64,000 nt of DNA from AAA164-E04 sp964342825 (lineage in GTDB: Bacteria > Verrucomicrobiota > Verrucomicrobiia > Limisphaerales > AAA164-E04), in assembly GCA_964342825.1 (NCBI GenBank), contig CAYFHO010000020.1, forward strand, positions 1-64,000, written 5' to 3'. The translations under genes were made by a program, and so were the position numbers. Of this stretch, positions 9,772 through 18,254 are shown in pieces (the first letter of the stretch is position 1; each line of letters opens with the position of its first letter). The notes beneath the pieces are model-generated. The model was not told the origin of the DNA. It did no database searches and saw nothing but the letters and a program-made list of their open reading frames with translations.

Positions 9772-9935
9772 CACAATGGAATCATTCCGTGCTCATTGAA
9801 AAACGTCGTGGATGTAATATTCGCAATCTTCATCAAACAATGCTTCTACAGCAAATCCATACAAAAATCAGGCATCAAAATTGCTCAATTTTAGATGCTG
9901 AAAAACGATTATCACGATATTAGAACTGATTTGGC

Positions 9936-10529
9936 ATGAAGCGTTTGATATTTCGGAGAAAAAGGCATCGAAGGCAGAAAGCCGGAATGACAATGCTGGA
10001 AATGGTGGTTGTCATCGCTATCATCTCCTTGCTGGCCGCCATGCTTCTACCTGCAGTTGGAAAAGCCATGGTGCGAGCAAAGCGCACAGTTTGCCAGAAT
10101 AACGAACACCAGATTTATCTCCTTTTACTGGCGCAAGCATCCGACAACGACAACCGAATACCTTCCGCGGCACCCATTCATTTGGCGAGAACCATTCCAG
10201 TTCTGGATCCAATCCGCATCATCGAAGCAAATATCACTAACTCAGCCAGTCAAAAACTACTTTTATGCCCCGGAGATAAAAGGATTTACCCCAGTGGACT
10301 GAAGGATTTGAGCTACTACTGGAACCGAAATTCTCTGGGGAGGCGATTTGATGAAATCCTACCAAATAGCCGCCTTGCCAGTGAAAAGTGGTTTTGGCAT
10401 GAAACATCGCAAATAACCCCTCACCGATCTCCAAACTACCTGGGACATGCGACAACGCTCAAGGGAGACGGAAGCACGAACTTTGAAAAAGTACCTCTTC
10501 CACTGTTAAAGGACCAACGAAACAATTAG
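9936..10529 (+). CDS. Type IV pilin-like (pseudopilin) protein
   Basis: A basic leader (MKRLIFRRKRHRRQKAG) is followed by MTMLEMVVVIAIISLLAAML. This is the class III prepilin signal: cleavage after Gly, an N-methylated first residue, and Glu at position +5. The remaining part is 160 residues with two Cys (CQNN and LLCPGD), similar in size to the verrucomicrobial pseudopilins usually annotated as prepilin-type N-terminal cleavage/methylation proteins. Such proteins assemble into type II secretion pseudopili or thin pili at the inner membrane. There are no assembly genes nearby. It lacks the H-X9-DG C-terminal box of DUF1559 proteins. Confidence 0.85.
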   Translation: MKRLIFRRKRHRRQKAGMTMLEMVVVIAIISLLAAMLLPAVGKAMVRAKRTVCQNNEHQIYLLLLAQASDNDNRIPSAAPIHLARTIPVLDPIRIIEANITNSASQKLLLCPGDKRIYPSGLKDLSYYWNRNSLGRRFDEILPNSRLASEKWFWHETSQITPHRSPNYLGHATTLKGDGSTNFEKVPLPLLKDQRNN

Positions 10530-10645
10530 CTTTGTTTTACTTACGAAAGGAAAACCAATCAATATAAATAATTAATCATATTATTTAAAAAACGAAAATT
10601 AGACACCCCCATTTATTAGCGAGTTAAAATTTACGCAACATACAT

Positions 10646-10664
10646 ATTGTAATGATGTTACAAT
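10646..10664. promoter_or_regulatory. Inverted repeat upstream of the hybrid kinase
   Basis: ATTGTAA and TTACAAT form perfect 7-bp arms around a 5-bp spacer. The repeat sits in the 217-bp gap, 83 bp before the kinase start. It could be a regulator site. No binding protein can be named. Confidence 0.3.
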
Positions 10665-10746
10665 CCTAATTGCTTAACTATCCAGAAGATTATTATTGAA
10701 AAAATCCAGGTAAAATCTGATCGTGCAATGAAGTGTCCCATTTCTA

Positions 10747-12945
10747 ATGAAACAGCACACAGGCACATCCGAACTGAACAACCTGAATGATCCGGCTAAG
10801 TATGATGTAAACATGTCGGTTGATGCAGGAAGTCTGGATTGCATCTACGAGAGATTACTCAACAAATTTATCCCGAGTAGTGTGTTGGTTGATCAAAACA
10901 GGAGTGTGCTTCACATCTTTGGGGAAGCAGGGAAGCTGCTGGATCACAGTCCCGGTAAATTCAGCCTGGATCTTGCCTCAATGCTTTCAGGAGAATTACG
11001 AAAGGCTGTTATCTCAGCATTTCAACTATCACTTCGGAAAAACCAAGCTGTGCAGCATGAGGCAATACAAGCTCGAAAGAATGATGGAGACGAGGTCACA
11101 GTAATTGTAAACGTGGAACCCTTCCCGGATATTGGACTTGAGAAAACATTATTTTTGATTCAACTCCCATTCGATTCCCCTGAATCAATGGGGTCACGCA
11201 AAGATACTGATGATAAGGAGAACACAAAATCACCTCAGGGCCTCGGCATAATACAGGCACAAGCTGAGGAATTTGAACATGATTGTCCGGATGATCATAT
11301 GCCCCATGACGATGTGAGAAAAAAGACAGCAAATCTGATTGATCCCAACGATAAAATGGGAAAGTTAATGCTCGATAGTGATCATCTCCTGGCTGCCATC
11401 GTGAAAAATTCAAGCGATGGAATAATTACCAAAAATCTGGATGGTAAAATCACAAGCTGGAACGAGGGGGCTAAAGACCTGTTGCAATTTGAATCAAACG
11501 AAGTAATCGGAAGAAACATTAAACTCCTTTCACCCGAAACAACCCCAGGACAAAAGGAATCCATAACAGAGTTCATTCAAGAAGGTGAACTTCGAGCTGA
11601 CTTTCAAACTCAGTTGCGTCGCAAGGATGGTGAGCTGCTGGATGTTTCAGTGAGCCATTTTCCCGTTTACGAAAAAGGAAAAAAAGAAATAAGCCTGATT
11701 GCTCTGATTATTCGAGATATCAGTGAGCAAAAACGTATGCAATCCAAGCTTCAATGGTCTGATAAACTTGAAAGCCTTGGAATCATGGCAGGAGGTATCG
11801 CACATGAATTTAATAACCTGCTCACAAGTATTCTAGCTAACGTAAGCATCTCTCTTCCTGAATCAAAATGTTCAACTGTCATTCATCAATCACTCAAGGA
11901 AATTGAAACAGCATCAAAAAAAGCAGCGGAACTTTGCCGGCAAATGCTGGCATATGCAGGGAAAACAGATTCTACATTCCGATGTGTGAACTTGTGCGAT
12001 TTAACTAAGAATGCGGTCAGCTTTATTGGCCATTCCGTGGCAAAAACCACCCATTTTGAAGTTTCAATACCTGAGCCATCCTTCTTTATTCGCGCTGACA
12101 GTGTCCAAATCCAGCAGGTGATCGTAGATCTTATTCTCAATGCCTCCGAGTCGTTCGGAGCGGAAGGAGGTAAAATTGAGATCAAATTAGAAGAGGTGTC
12201 ACCGAAGGATAGTCTGATCAAAAACCTGGATGCATCTTTTCAATTGAAGGGTCACCGACATGCTGCCCTGGAAATTAAAGACAATGGTTGCGGAATTCGA
12301 CCTGAAGATTTGACCAAAGTTTTCGATCCATTTTTCACTACTAAATTTACTGGTCGAGGTCTCGGACTCCCGGCAGTTCGAGGAATTCTGGTTGCACATG
12401 GAGGAGGTTTGGATGTGAAATCGAAGGTAAATGTAGGATCAACATTTACGGTCATTCTCCCCCTTGTTGAAGAATCTACCACGGACACCCCGGACGATAC
12501 CCAAACACCCGAAGCTAGAAAAACGGAGGCTTCGGACGTGGTGCGAAATTCTCCAGAGAGCCGAGAGTCAAATCGAAGATGCTTGATCATTGATGACCAA
12601 GAAAGCATCCGGCGGGCACTTAAGCGATTGCTTATTAAGAATGGTTTCAAAGAAGTGCTCGTCGCATCGGATGGACAATCTGGTTTCGATTTATTCAAAG
12701 AAAACAGGGACAGCATTGATTTTGTCATGCTTGATTTGGTGATGCCCGGCTGGAATGGGGCACAGACACTTTCCTCGATCAAAAAAGTCAATCCTGATGT
12801 TCCGGTAATCATCATGAGCGGGTATATCGAAGATCAGGTCAATGAAACTTTGGAAAGTGGTGTGTCTCCTGAAGCATTTCTCCAGAAGCCCTTTGATGAA
12901 AAAGAATTACTGAAAGCGCTGGGCCAAATCACACACCTTCAGTAA
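10747..12945 (+). CDS. Hybrid sensor histidine kinase with PAS and receiver domains
   Basis: The protein has no membrane segment and is probably cytoplasmic. An N-terminal region of about 200 residues resembles a divergent PAS-like domain. A clear PAS domain follows (residues about 215-325: SSDGIITKNLDGKITSWNEG), then a HisKA domain with the phospho-acceptor box GGIAHEFNNLL (His about 353). The HATPase domain has N-box LILNASES, G1 box DNGCGI and G2 FTGRGLGL. The C-terminal receiver domain has acidic DD at its start, phospho-acceptor Asp 663 in VMLDLVMPG, and Lys in QKPF. All catalytic residues are present. The architecture is a hybrid two-component sensor. No cognate regulator is next to it. 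Confidence 0.95.
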   Translation: MKQHTGTSELNNLNDPAKYDVNMSVDAGSLDCIYERLLNKFIPSSVLVDQNRSVLHIFGEAGKLLDHSPGKFSLDLASMLSGELRKAVISAFQLSLRKNQAVQHEAIQARKNDGDEVTVIVNVEPFPDIGLEKTLFLIQLPFDSPESMGSRKDTDDKENTKSPQGLGIIQAQAEEFEHDCPDDHMPHDDVRKKTANLIDPNDKMGKLMLDSDHLLAAIVKNSSDGIITKNLDGKITSWNEGAKDLLQFESNEVIGRNIKLLSPETTPGQKESITEFIQEGELRADFQTQLRRKDGELLDVSVSHFPVYEKGKKEISLIALIIRDISEQKRMQSKLQWSDKLESLGIMAGGIAHEFNNLLTSILANVSISLPESKCSTVIHQSLKEIETASKKAAELCRQMLAYAGKTDSTFRCVNLCDLTKNAVSFIGHSVAKTTHFEVSIPEPSFFIRADSVQIQQVIVDLILNASESFGAEGGKIEIKLEEVSPKDSLIKNLDASFQLKGHRHAALEIKDNGCGIRPEDLTKVFDPFFTTKFTGRGLGLPAVRGILVAHGGGLDVKSKVNVGSTFTVILPLVEESTTDTPDDTQTPEARKTEASDVVRNSPESRESNRRCLIIDDQESIRRALKRLLIKNGFKEVLVASDGQSGFDLFKENRDSIDFVMLDLVMPGWNGAQTLSSIKKVNPDVPVIIMSGYIEDQVNETLESGVSPEAFLQKPFDEKELLKALGQITHLQ

Positions 12946-13012
12946 AGAGAATCTAATTTCGATTCACTCTCGACCTTTGAAGTGAATCATGATTTAGTAT
13001 GGACACTGAATC

Positions 13013-14479
13013 ATGAAAAAGAGAGTCACGCCTTTTATCTCTGATCAAAAGAATTGGCCAGATCTGCAGTCGAGACGCACGATGCTCAAGAGGGCTGCTT
13101 GCGGATTTGGAGCTCTGGCTCTGGCCGGAATCAATCAGCAAGTGATCGCCGGTCATGCGCAACCGAGCAATCCCCTTGAGGCTCTACCAACGCATTTGCC
13201 TGCACGCGCCAAGCGTATCATTTTCTTATTTATGCAAGGCGGCCCAAGTCATGTGGATTCCTTCGACTATAAATCTCATCTCGAACAAAGTCACATGAAG
13301 GAGGTTGATATCATGGGGTATCGATTCAATAACTTCCGCAAGGCAACCAAACAGGTCATGATGAAACCTCTTTGGGAATTCAAGAATTATGGACAATCAG
13401 GTAAACCAGTGTCGGCACTATTCCCCGAGACAGCGAAGCATGTGGATGACTTGTGTTTTATTCACAGCATGCACACCGAGGGTGTGGCACACGGACCCTC
13501 AACCCTTTTCCTGCACACAGGTTCCGTCAACAACGTTCGCCCCTCGGTCGGCAGTTGGGTGAGCTATGGATTGGGAACGGAAAATGCCAACATGCCCTCG
13601 TTTGTGACCATTTGCCCGACAGCCAGGATGGGCGGTCCGCAAAATTATGGAAATGCATTCCTTCCAGCTATCCATCAGGGCACCCCGATCGGAAATGCAG
13701 ACCAACCTGTGAAAAATGCAGGGATCAAGGACATCATCAATCCAAGATTAAGCACCAAGGAACAACTCCAAAGGTTCGAACTCCTCCAAAAGCTCAACGA
13801 AACTCAACTGGCTCAAAGCACGAGTACCGATGCAATGAATGCCAATCTCAATGCATTTGAGCTGGCTTATCGCATGCAGATGACCGCGCCGGAATTGATG
13901 AATATCAAGAAAGAGTCAGAGGCGACACTCAAACTTTACGGAATTGGCGAAAAAGAAACCGACAATTACGGGCGTCAGTGCCTGATGGCCAGAAAAATGG
14001 CGGAGTCGGGCGTGCGTTACATTCAAGTTAATTACAGTGACAATGACGGTGGAAATCCAAAATGGGATCAACATTCCAACCTTCCGCGCCACGAACAACA
14101 CGCACGTGCAGTTGATAAACCTATATCTGGTCTGCTGACTGATCTGAAGTCTCGCGGACTGCTGGAGGACACATTGGTATGGTGGGGCGGTGAATTTGGT
14201 CGGACTCCCTTTTCTCAGAACAAGAACGGACGCGATCACAATCCTTTTGGTTTTACCGTGTGGTTGGCTGGGGGTGGAGTCAAACCGGGATTCAGTTACG
14301 GGTCCACCGATGAATATGGCTATCAGGCTGTGGAAAACAAAGTCCACATGCACGACCTGCACGCAACCATCCTTCACCTCATGGGATTGAATCATGAGCA
14401 CCTGACCTTTCGACATGCCGGACGGGATTATCGACTGACTGACGTCTACGGGCATGTGGTCAAAGATATCATTGCCTGA
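13013..14479 (+). CDS. DUF1501 domain protein (twin-arginine exported)
   Basis: A twin-arginine signal lies near residue 25 (SRRTMLKRAACGFGALALAG), so export is in folded form. The core has the DUF1501 hallmarks: FLFMQGGPSHVDSFDYK, a central HGPSTLFLHTGS and a C-terminal WWGGEFGRTPFSQN followed by RDHNPFGFTVWLAGGG. The family has an alkaline-phosphatase/sulfatase-like fold. It usually occurs next to DUF1549/DUF1553 proteins in Planctomycetota and Verrucomicrobiota, and its substrate is not established. Length (488) is typical. Here it is not beside the PSD1 protein but at the head of a short rightward run with the zinc-ribbon and DsbD-alpha genes. Confidence 0.93.
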   Translation: MKKRVTPFISDQKNWPDLQSRRTMLKRAACGFGALALAGINQQVIAGHAQPSNPLEALPTHLPARAKRIIFLFMQGGPSHVDSFDYKSHLEQSHMKEVDIMGYRFNNFRKATKQVMMKPLWEFKNYGQSGKPVSALFPETAKHVDDLCFIHSMHTEGVAHGPSTLFLHTGSVNNVRPSVGSWVSYGLGTENANMPSFVTICPTARMGGPQNYGNAFLPAIHQGTPIGNADQPVKNAGIKDIINPRLSTKEQLQRFELLQKLNETQLAQSTSTDAMNANLNAFELAYRMQMTAPELMNIKKESEATLKLYGIGEKETDNYGRQCLMARKMAESGVRYIQVNYSDNDGGNPKWDQHSNLPRHEQHARAVDKPISGLLTDLKSRGLLEDTLVWWGGEFGRTPFSQNKNGRDHNPFGFTVWLAGGGVKPGFSYGSTDEYGYQAVENKVHMHDLHATILHLMGLNHEHLTFRHAGRDYRLTDVYGHVVKDIIA

Positions 14480-14496
14480 GATCATCTGGAAACACG

Positions 14497-14691
14497 ATGA
14501 GTAACACATCGAACAAAAACCCGGATTCCAATCCCGACATTGCAGAACAGGAGGTTTCGGAATGCAGCACGGATGTTGACGGTGAGTATTGGCGTTATTG
14601 CGCAAGATGCGGTCATGAACTTCATAACCACAAGTGCAAGCTGGTGTGTGCTCGTTGCGGCTATTTCATGAGCTGTTCCGACTTTGATTGA
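14497..14691 (+). CDS. Small zinc-ribbon protein
   Basis: This is a 64-residue acidic protein with an unstructured N-terminal half. The C-terminal half holds five Cys arranged YCARCGHELHNHKCKLVCARCGYFMSC, a compact zinc ribbon. Its start is 17 bp after the DUF1501 stop, and its stop abuts the next gene, so it is co-transcribed with both. The function is unknown. Small ribbons of this type often mediate protein or nucleic-acid contacts. Confidence 0.7.
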   Translation: MSNTSNKNPDSNPDIAEQEVSECSTDVDGEYWRYCARCGHELHNHKCKLVCARCGYFMSCSDFD

Positions 14692-14693
14692 AC

Positions 14694-15587
14694 ATGAACT
14701 GGATGCCTCTAATAAGTCTCAGATTTTCAATGCTTCATTTTTTGGGGGGGCTCTTACTTTGGTTACCCGCGAATGGAGCCAGCGAAGCGGCACCCTTTAC
14801 AGGAGCTTCGACGTCTAAACGAGACCGCCATGTTGAAGCTCGATTGTTGAGCAATCGGTCACACATAACTCCTGGAGAATCCTGGTGGGTGGCGTTGGAA
14901 CTCAAACACGACCCCACATGGCATACCTACTGGAAAAATGGTGGCGATGCAGGTGTGCCCACATTGATTAAATGGACACTACCGGAAGGTATCACAGCAG
15001 GTCCGATCAAATGGGAAGTTCCTCAGATTGTGAAAATGGGGCGATTGGATGTTTATGGATACGAGGGCACCTGTCTGTTGCTGACTGAGTTTAAATCCAA
15101 CACCAATGCACCAGAAAACAGCCAGATAGTTATAGAGGCATTTGCCAATTGGATGATGTGCTCGCAAACATGCCTTCCAGGCCAAGGAGTCAACCTGCAA
15201 CTCAAACTGGGGGTGGATCATTCAGGACAATCAAACCGGGAAACGAAGTGGTCAGAGCGAATTCAACGAGCTGTCAATGAACTCCCCGGGTCGGCACCAG
15301 AAGGAATGTTCAAAGGCAAACTTGATCCAGAGTTAAATCAGTTCCATTTGTTTTGGGAATCCTTTCCAAAATTTGGTGAGATCGAAGATGTTTACTACTT
15401 TGACCTCACCGAACAGGTCACTTCAGATGAACCCCAAACACTTGAGCAAACGGCCCATGGGTGGAGATTATCATTGCCCAGAGCCAGCTACGCCTCCAAA
15501 ATCCCATCAGTCATGAGGGGCTGTTTACGTTGGAAGTTGGCGGGTGAAGATTTCCAATGGTTTCAATTGGAAATCCCCCTGAAGTGA
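14694..15587 (+). CDS. DsbD-alpha-like (thiol:disulfide interchange N-terminal domain) protein
   Basis: This exported protein has a hydrophobic signal (residues about 10-28). It matches the periplasmic N-terminal domain of DsbD/ScsB proteins: HDPTWHTYWKNGGDAGVPTLIKW, GYEGTCLLLTEF and the redox pair in NWMMCSQTCLPGQ (two Cys three residues apart, as in WLVCxxxCIP). In DsbD this domain passes electrons from the membrane domain to periplasmic oxidoreductases. The membrane and thioredoxin domains are absent, so this is a stand-alone alpha-like domain of 297 residues. The frame also offers TTG at 14688, which overlaps the previous stop; the ATG at 14694 is the cleaner start. No dsbD core gene is visible nearby. 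Confidence 0.8.
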   Translation: MNWMPLISLRFSMLHFLGGLLLWLPANGASEAAPFTGASTSKRDRHVEARLLSNRSHITPGESWWVALELKHDPTWHTYWKNGGDAGVPTLIKWTLPEGITAGPIKWEVPQIVKMGRLDVYGYEGTCLLLTEFKSNTNAPENSQIVIEAFANWMMCSQTCLPGQGVNLQLKLGVDHSGQSNRETKWSERIQRAVNELPGSAPEGMFKGKLDPELNQFHLFWESFPKFGEIEDVYYFDLTEQVTSDEPQTLEQTAHGWRLSLPRASYASKIPSVMRGCLRWKLAGEDFQWFQLEIPLK

Positions 15588-15592
15588 CGCCC

Positions 15593-15832
15593 TCAAGATC
15601 GCATCCTGCGCACTTGTTGAACAATGCTGTCTGGATCTGGAAACTGTCCTGTCGCTTTTTTACTGTAAATCAGGTGATCATCCACAAGCACCTCAAACAA
15701 TCCCCCACCCTCGGGAATCAAAGTAAGCGAGGCAATGTCTTGTTTAAACTTTAATAGTTTTTCCGCCAGACCGACGGCTTGAGGTTCGTAGTTTCAAACA
15801 CTGCAATAATGAATATCAATCTTTAAGGACAT
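15593..15832 (-). CDS. SelW/Rdx-family selenoprotein candidate with in-frame UGA
   Basis: Reading from the ATG at 15832 gives MSLKIDIHYCSV, then UGA (15796-15794), then NYEPQAVGLAEKLLKF... to a second UGA stop at 15593-15595. With the UGA read as selenocysteine the product has 79 residues and fits the SelT/SelW/SelH (Rdx) family closely. Matching elements are the first strand followed by a CxxC/CxxU motif, the NYxPxAxxLAEKLL helix, the LIPEGGGLFEV segment and the GQFPDPDSIVQQVR C-terminus. The UGA lies exactly at the second redox position (Cys10-x-x-Sec13). Family members are thioredoxin-like redox proteins. The coding pattern continues unchanged after the UGA. It lies 65 bp downstream of recD2 on the same strand. 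A nonsense-mutated pseudogene is the alternative. Confidence 0.82.
15763..15777 (-). promoter_or_regulatory. Candidate bacterial SECIS stem-loop
   Basis: The mRNA segment CCGUC-GGUCU-GGCGG folds into a 5-bp stem (one U-G pair) with a 5-nt loop. It begins 16 nt, and its loop 21 nt, after the in-frame UGA of the SelW-like gene. Bacterial SECIS elements sit in the coding region shortly downstream of the UGA and are bound by SelB. From memory, the E. coli fdhF element also shows GGUCU in its apical loop. Function is inferred from position and shape. Confidence 0.65.
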
Positions 15833-15897
15833 GCGAAAAACATAATTATCCCCGACATGGAGGTCAAGCGGCCCAAACTGATGAGGCGAACGGTCAA

Positions 15898-18087
15898 CTA
15901 TTCCCAGGTGCGCAGACGGTGCAGTAATCCGGAATATCGAAACGCATTTTTCGAGTTTCTCACTCCCATGGCCAAAGCTTTGTTCTGTCCAATAATGACC
16001 ACCAATTTGCGCCCTCGAGTTACTCCCGTATAGATCAAGTTTCTTTGCAACAACAGGTACTGCTGGGTGGCTACAGGCATCACCACTACCGGAAATTCGG
16101 AACCTTGGGATTTGTGAATGGTGATGGCATAGGCCAACGAAAGTTCATCCAGCTCCCCGAAGTCATACGTAACTTTTCTCTGATCAAATTGGATCTTGAT
16201 TTCTTTTTCAAAGGAATCAATCGAGACAATCTGACCAATATCACCATTGAAGACCTCTTTGTCGTAATTATTTTCAGTTTGAATGACCTTATCACGAACA
16301 CGAAATTGCCACCCAAACTTTTCTACAACCTGATCACCATGGCGCAAAGGATTCAGAGCGTTTTGCAGGGTTAGATTGAGTTCACGCACCCCCAAACTCC
16401 CACGATTCATCGGGCAGAGCACTTGAATATCCAATATCGAATGGACACGAAACTTGGATGGAATGCGATCGCGCACCATCTGAACTAAAGTGGCGGCGGC
16501 ACGTTCAGGTTCTTCGCGGTCAATAAAGTAAAAATCACTGAGTGTAGAATCATCCTCTAGTAAGGGCATTTGCCCCTGATTCATCCGGTGAGCATTGGTA
16601 ATGATGCGGCTGCCGGCAGCTTGACGAAAAATCTCCGTTAAACGCACAACAGAAATTCGTTCACTCTGAATGAAATCCCTCAGTACAGAACCAGGGCCCA
16701 CCGAAGGCAGCTGATCCACATCCCCCACCAGCAACAAATGCCCGTCTTCAGGCAAGGCCTGTAGCAAGTGATGCATCAATGGGATATCGACCATCGAACA
16801 CTCATCAACCACAAGAAGACTCTCTTCAAGTGGGTCCTGTTCATTGTGCTTGAATCGTCCATTCCGAGGATTCACCTCCAAAAGTCGGTGAATGGTTTTT
16901 GCTTCATGTCCGGTAGATTCAGATAACCTTTTTGCGGCTCGCCCAGTGGGCGCACAGAGTGCAAAAGTTACCCGTTTGGCATGCAATATTTGTAAAATCG
17001 ACTGGATGATCGTTGTCTTACCCACGCCCGGCCCGCCGGTGATTATCACCATCCGATTTTCCAATGCATGACGAATGGCATCCATCTGCGATGCGGCCAA
17101 CTGAATATTATTCTTTTCCTGAACCCAGGATATGGCCTTGTTGATATCCATCTTTGGATAGGCTGATGGTTGGTTTGACAGGTTCAGAATCTTCCTGGCA
17201 ATTCCCTCCTCTGCTTTTTTCAAAGCTGGCAAGAATATCAGTTCGGAATCTCCTATCAATTCCCGGACGACATGTTCCCCCAAAAGGGCCTGATCGAGAC
17301 CATTTTTAACCACACTTTCGTCGACAGCCGATAGATCTACAGCGTGTTGGATCAACAATCTTTCTGGAAGCCCACAGTGACCGTTACCGGTTGCCTCGAT
17401 GAGCACATGATTTAATCCCGCTTGGGCTCGATGAAGTGAATCTTCTGGAATTCCAAGTTTGCGGGCAATCTGATCTGCACTCTTAAAACCTATGCCACGA
17501 ATATCCCTTGCCAGAATATAGGGATTGTTTTGAACCTTCTCAATAGCCTCCTCTCCGTAAGTTTTGTAGATACGGACAGCTCGACTGGTGCTGACACCGT
17601 TGGAGTGCAAAAATACCATGATCTTTCGGACAACCTTTTGCTCCTGCCACGCATCCTTGATCTTACGTCGTCTGCTGGGCCCGATACCGTCAATTGATTC
17701 CAGTTTGGCTGAGGCGGTCTCGATAACGTCAAAAATTTTTTCACCATACTTGGCCACCAATTTTTTTGCATAGACCGGACCGATGCCTTTGATCATTCCG
17801 CTTCCCAGGTACTTTTCTATCCCTTCGATGTTGTCAGGAGGGGTGCAAACGAGTCGCTCAGCCTTGAATTGCAAGCCATGATCTCGATCACGCACCCAAA
17901 CGCCCTCAGCTTTCACCCATTCTCCAGCGTTGGCAGATACAGATTTCCCCACCACTGTCAGTAAGTCGCGCCTTCCCTTGACCTTGACGCGTAAAACTAC
18001 GAAACCGGAATCCTCATTGAAAAAGGTAACTCGTTCAATCAGGCCCGAAATGCTTTCTTGATGTCTGGCGGGGTGCCGTTGGTTCAT
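15898..18087 (-). CDS. recD2: RecD2-type ATP-dependent DNA helicase
   Basis: This 729-residue SF1B helicase has an N-terminal OB-like region (SGLIERVTFFNEDSGFVVLRV), tandem helix-hairpin-helix segments (YLGSGMIKGIGPVYAKKL, ESIDGIGPSRRRKIK, DIRGIGFKSADQIA), Walker A GGPGVGKTT near residue 350 and Walker B VVDECSMVD near 422. The C-terminal UvrD-like motifs include LSLAYAITIHKSQGSEFP and LIYTGVTRGRK. Without RecB/RecC partners such proteins unwind DNA 5' to 3' and act in repair and replication-fork processing. The length and the N-terminal domain distinguish it from RecD of RecBCD. It starts at ATG 18087 and is followed by the SelW-like gene. Confidence 0.95.
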   Translation of the reverse strand: MNQRHPARHQESISGLIERVTFFNEDSGFVVLRVKVKGRRDLLTVVGKSVSANAGEWVKAEGVWVRDRDHGLQFKAERLVCTPPDNIEGIEKYLGSGMIKGIGPVYAKKLVAKYGEKIFDVIETASAKLESIDGIGPSRRRKIKDAWQEQKVVRKIMVFLHSNGVSTSRAVRIYKTYGEEAIEKVQNNPYILARDIRGIGFKSADQIARKLGIPEDSLHRAQAGLNHVLIEATGNGHCGLPERLLIQHAVDLSAVDESVVKNGLDQALLGEHVVRELIGDSELIFLPALKKAEEGIARKILNLSNQPSAYPKMDINKAISWVQEKNNIQLAASQMDAIRHALENRMVIITGGPGVGKTTIIQSILQILHAKRVTFALCAPTGRAAKRLSESTGHEAKTIHRLLEVNPRNGRFKHNEQDPLEESLLVVDECSMVDIPLMHHLLQALPEDGHLLLVGDVDQLPSVGPGSVLRDFIQSERISVVRLTEIFRQAAGSRIITNAHRMNQGQMPLLEDDSTLSDFYFIDREEPERAAATLVQMVRDRIPSKFRVHSILDIQVLCPMNRGSLGVRELNLTLQNALNPLRHGDQVVEKFGWQFRVRDKVIQTENNYDKEVFNGDIGQIVSIDSFEKEIKIQFDQRKVTYDFGELDELSLAYAITIHKSQGSEFPVVVMPVATQQYLLLQRNLIYTGVTRGRKLVVIIGQNKALAMGVRNSKNAFRYSGLLHRLRTWE

Positions 18088-18254
18088 CCCCTGCCATCTT
18101 CATGCGAATGAGTGACTCGGATCAAGCAGGATTCCAAATTCCAAAGCATGGTTATGGATGAATAAACTTGCCCAAAACCGCGCCCAACTGGAATGATACT
18201 CCTCGCCTTCAACTCAAAACTGATTTTATTCAGAAACACAAACTAGGATATAGC

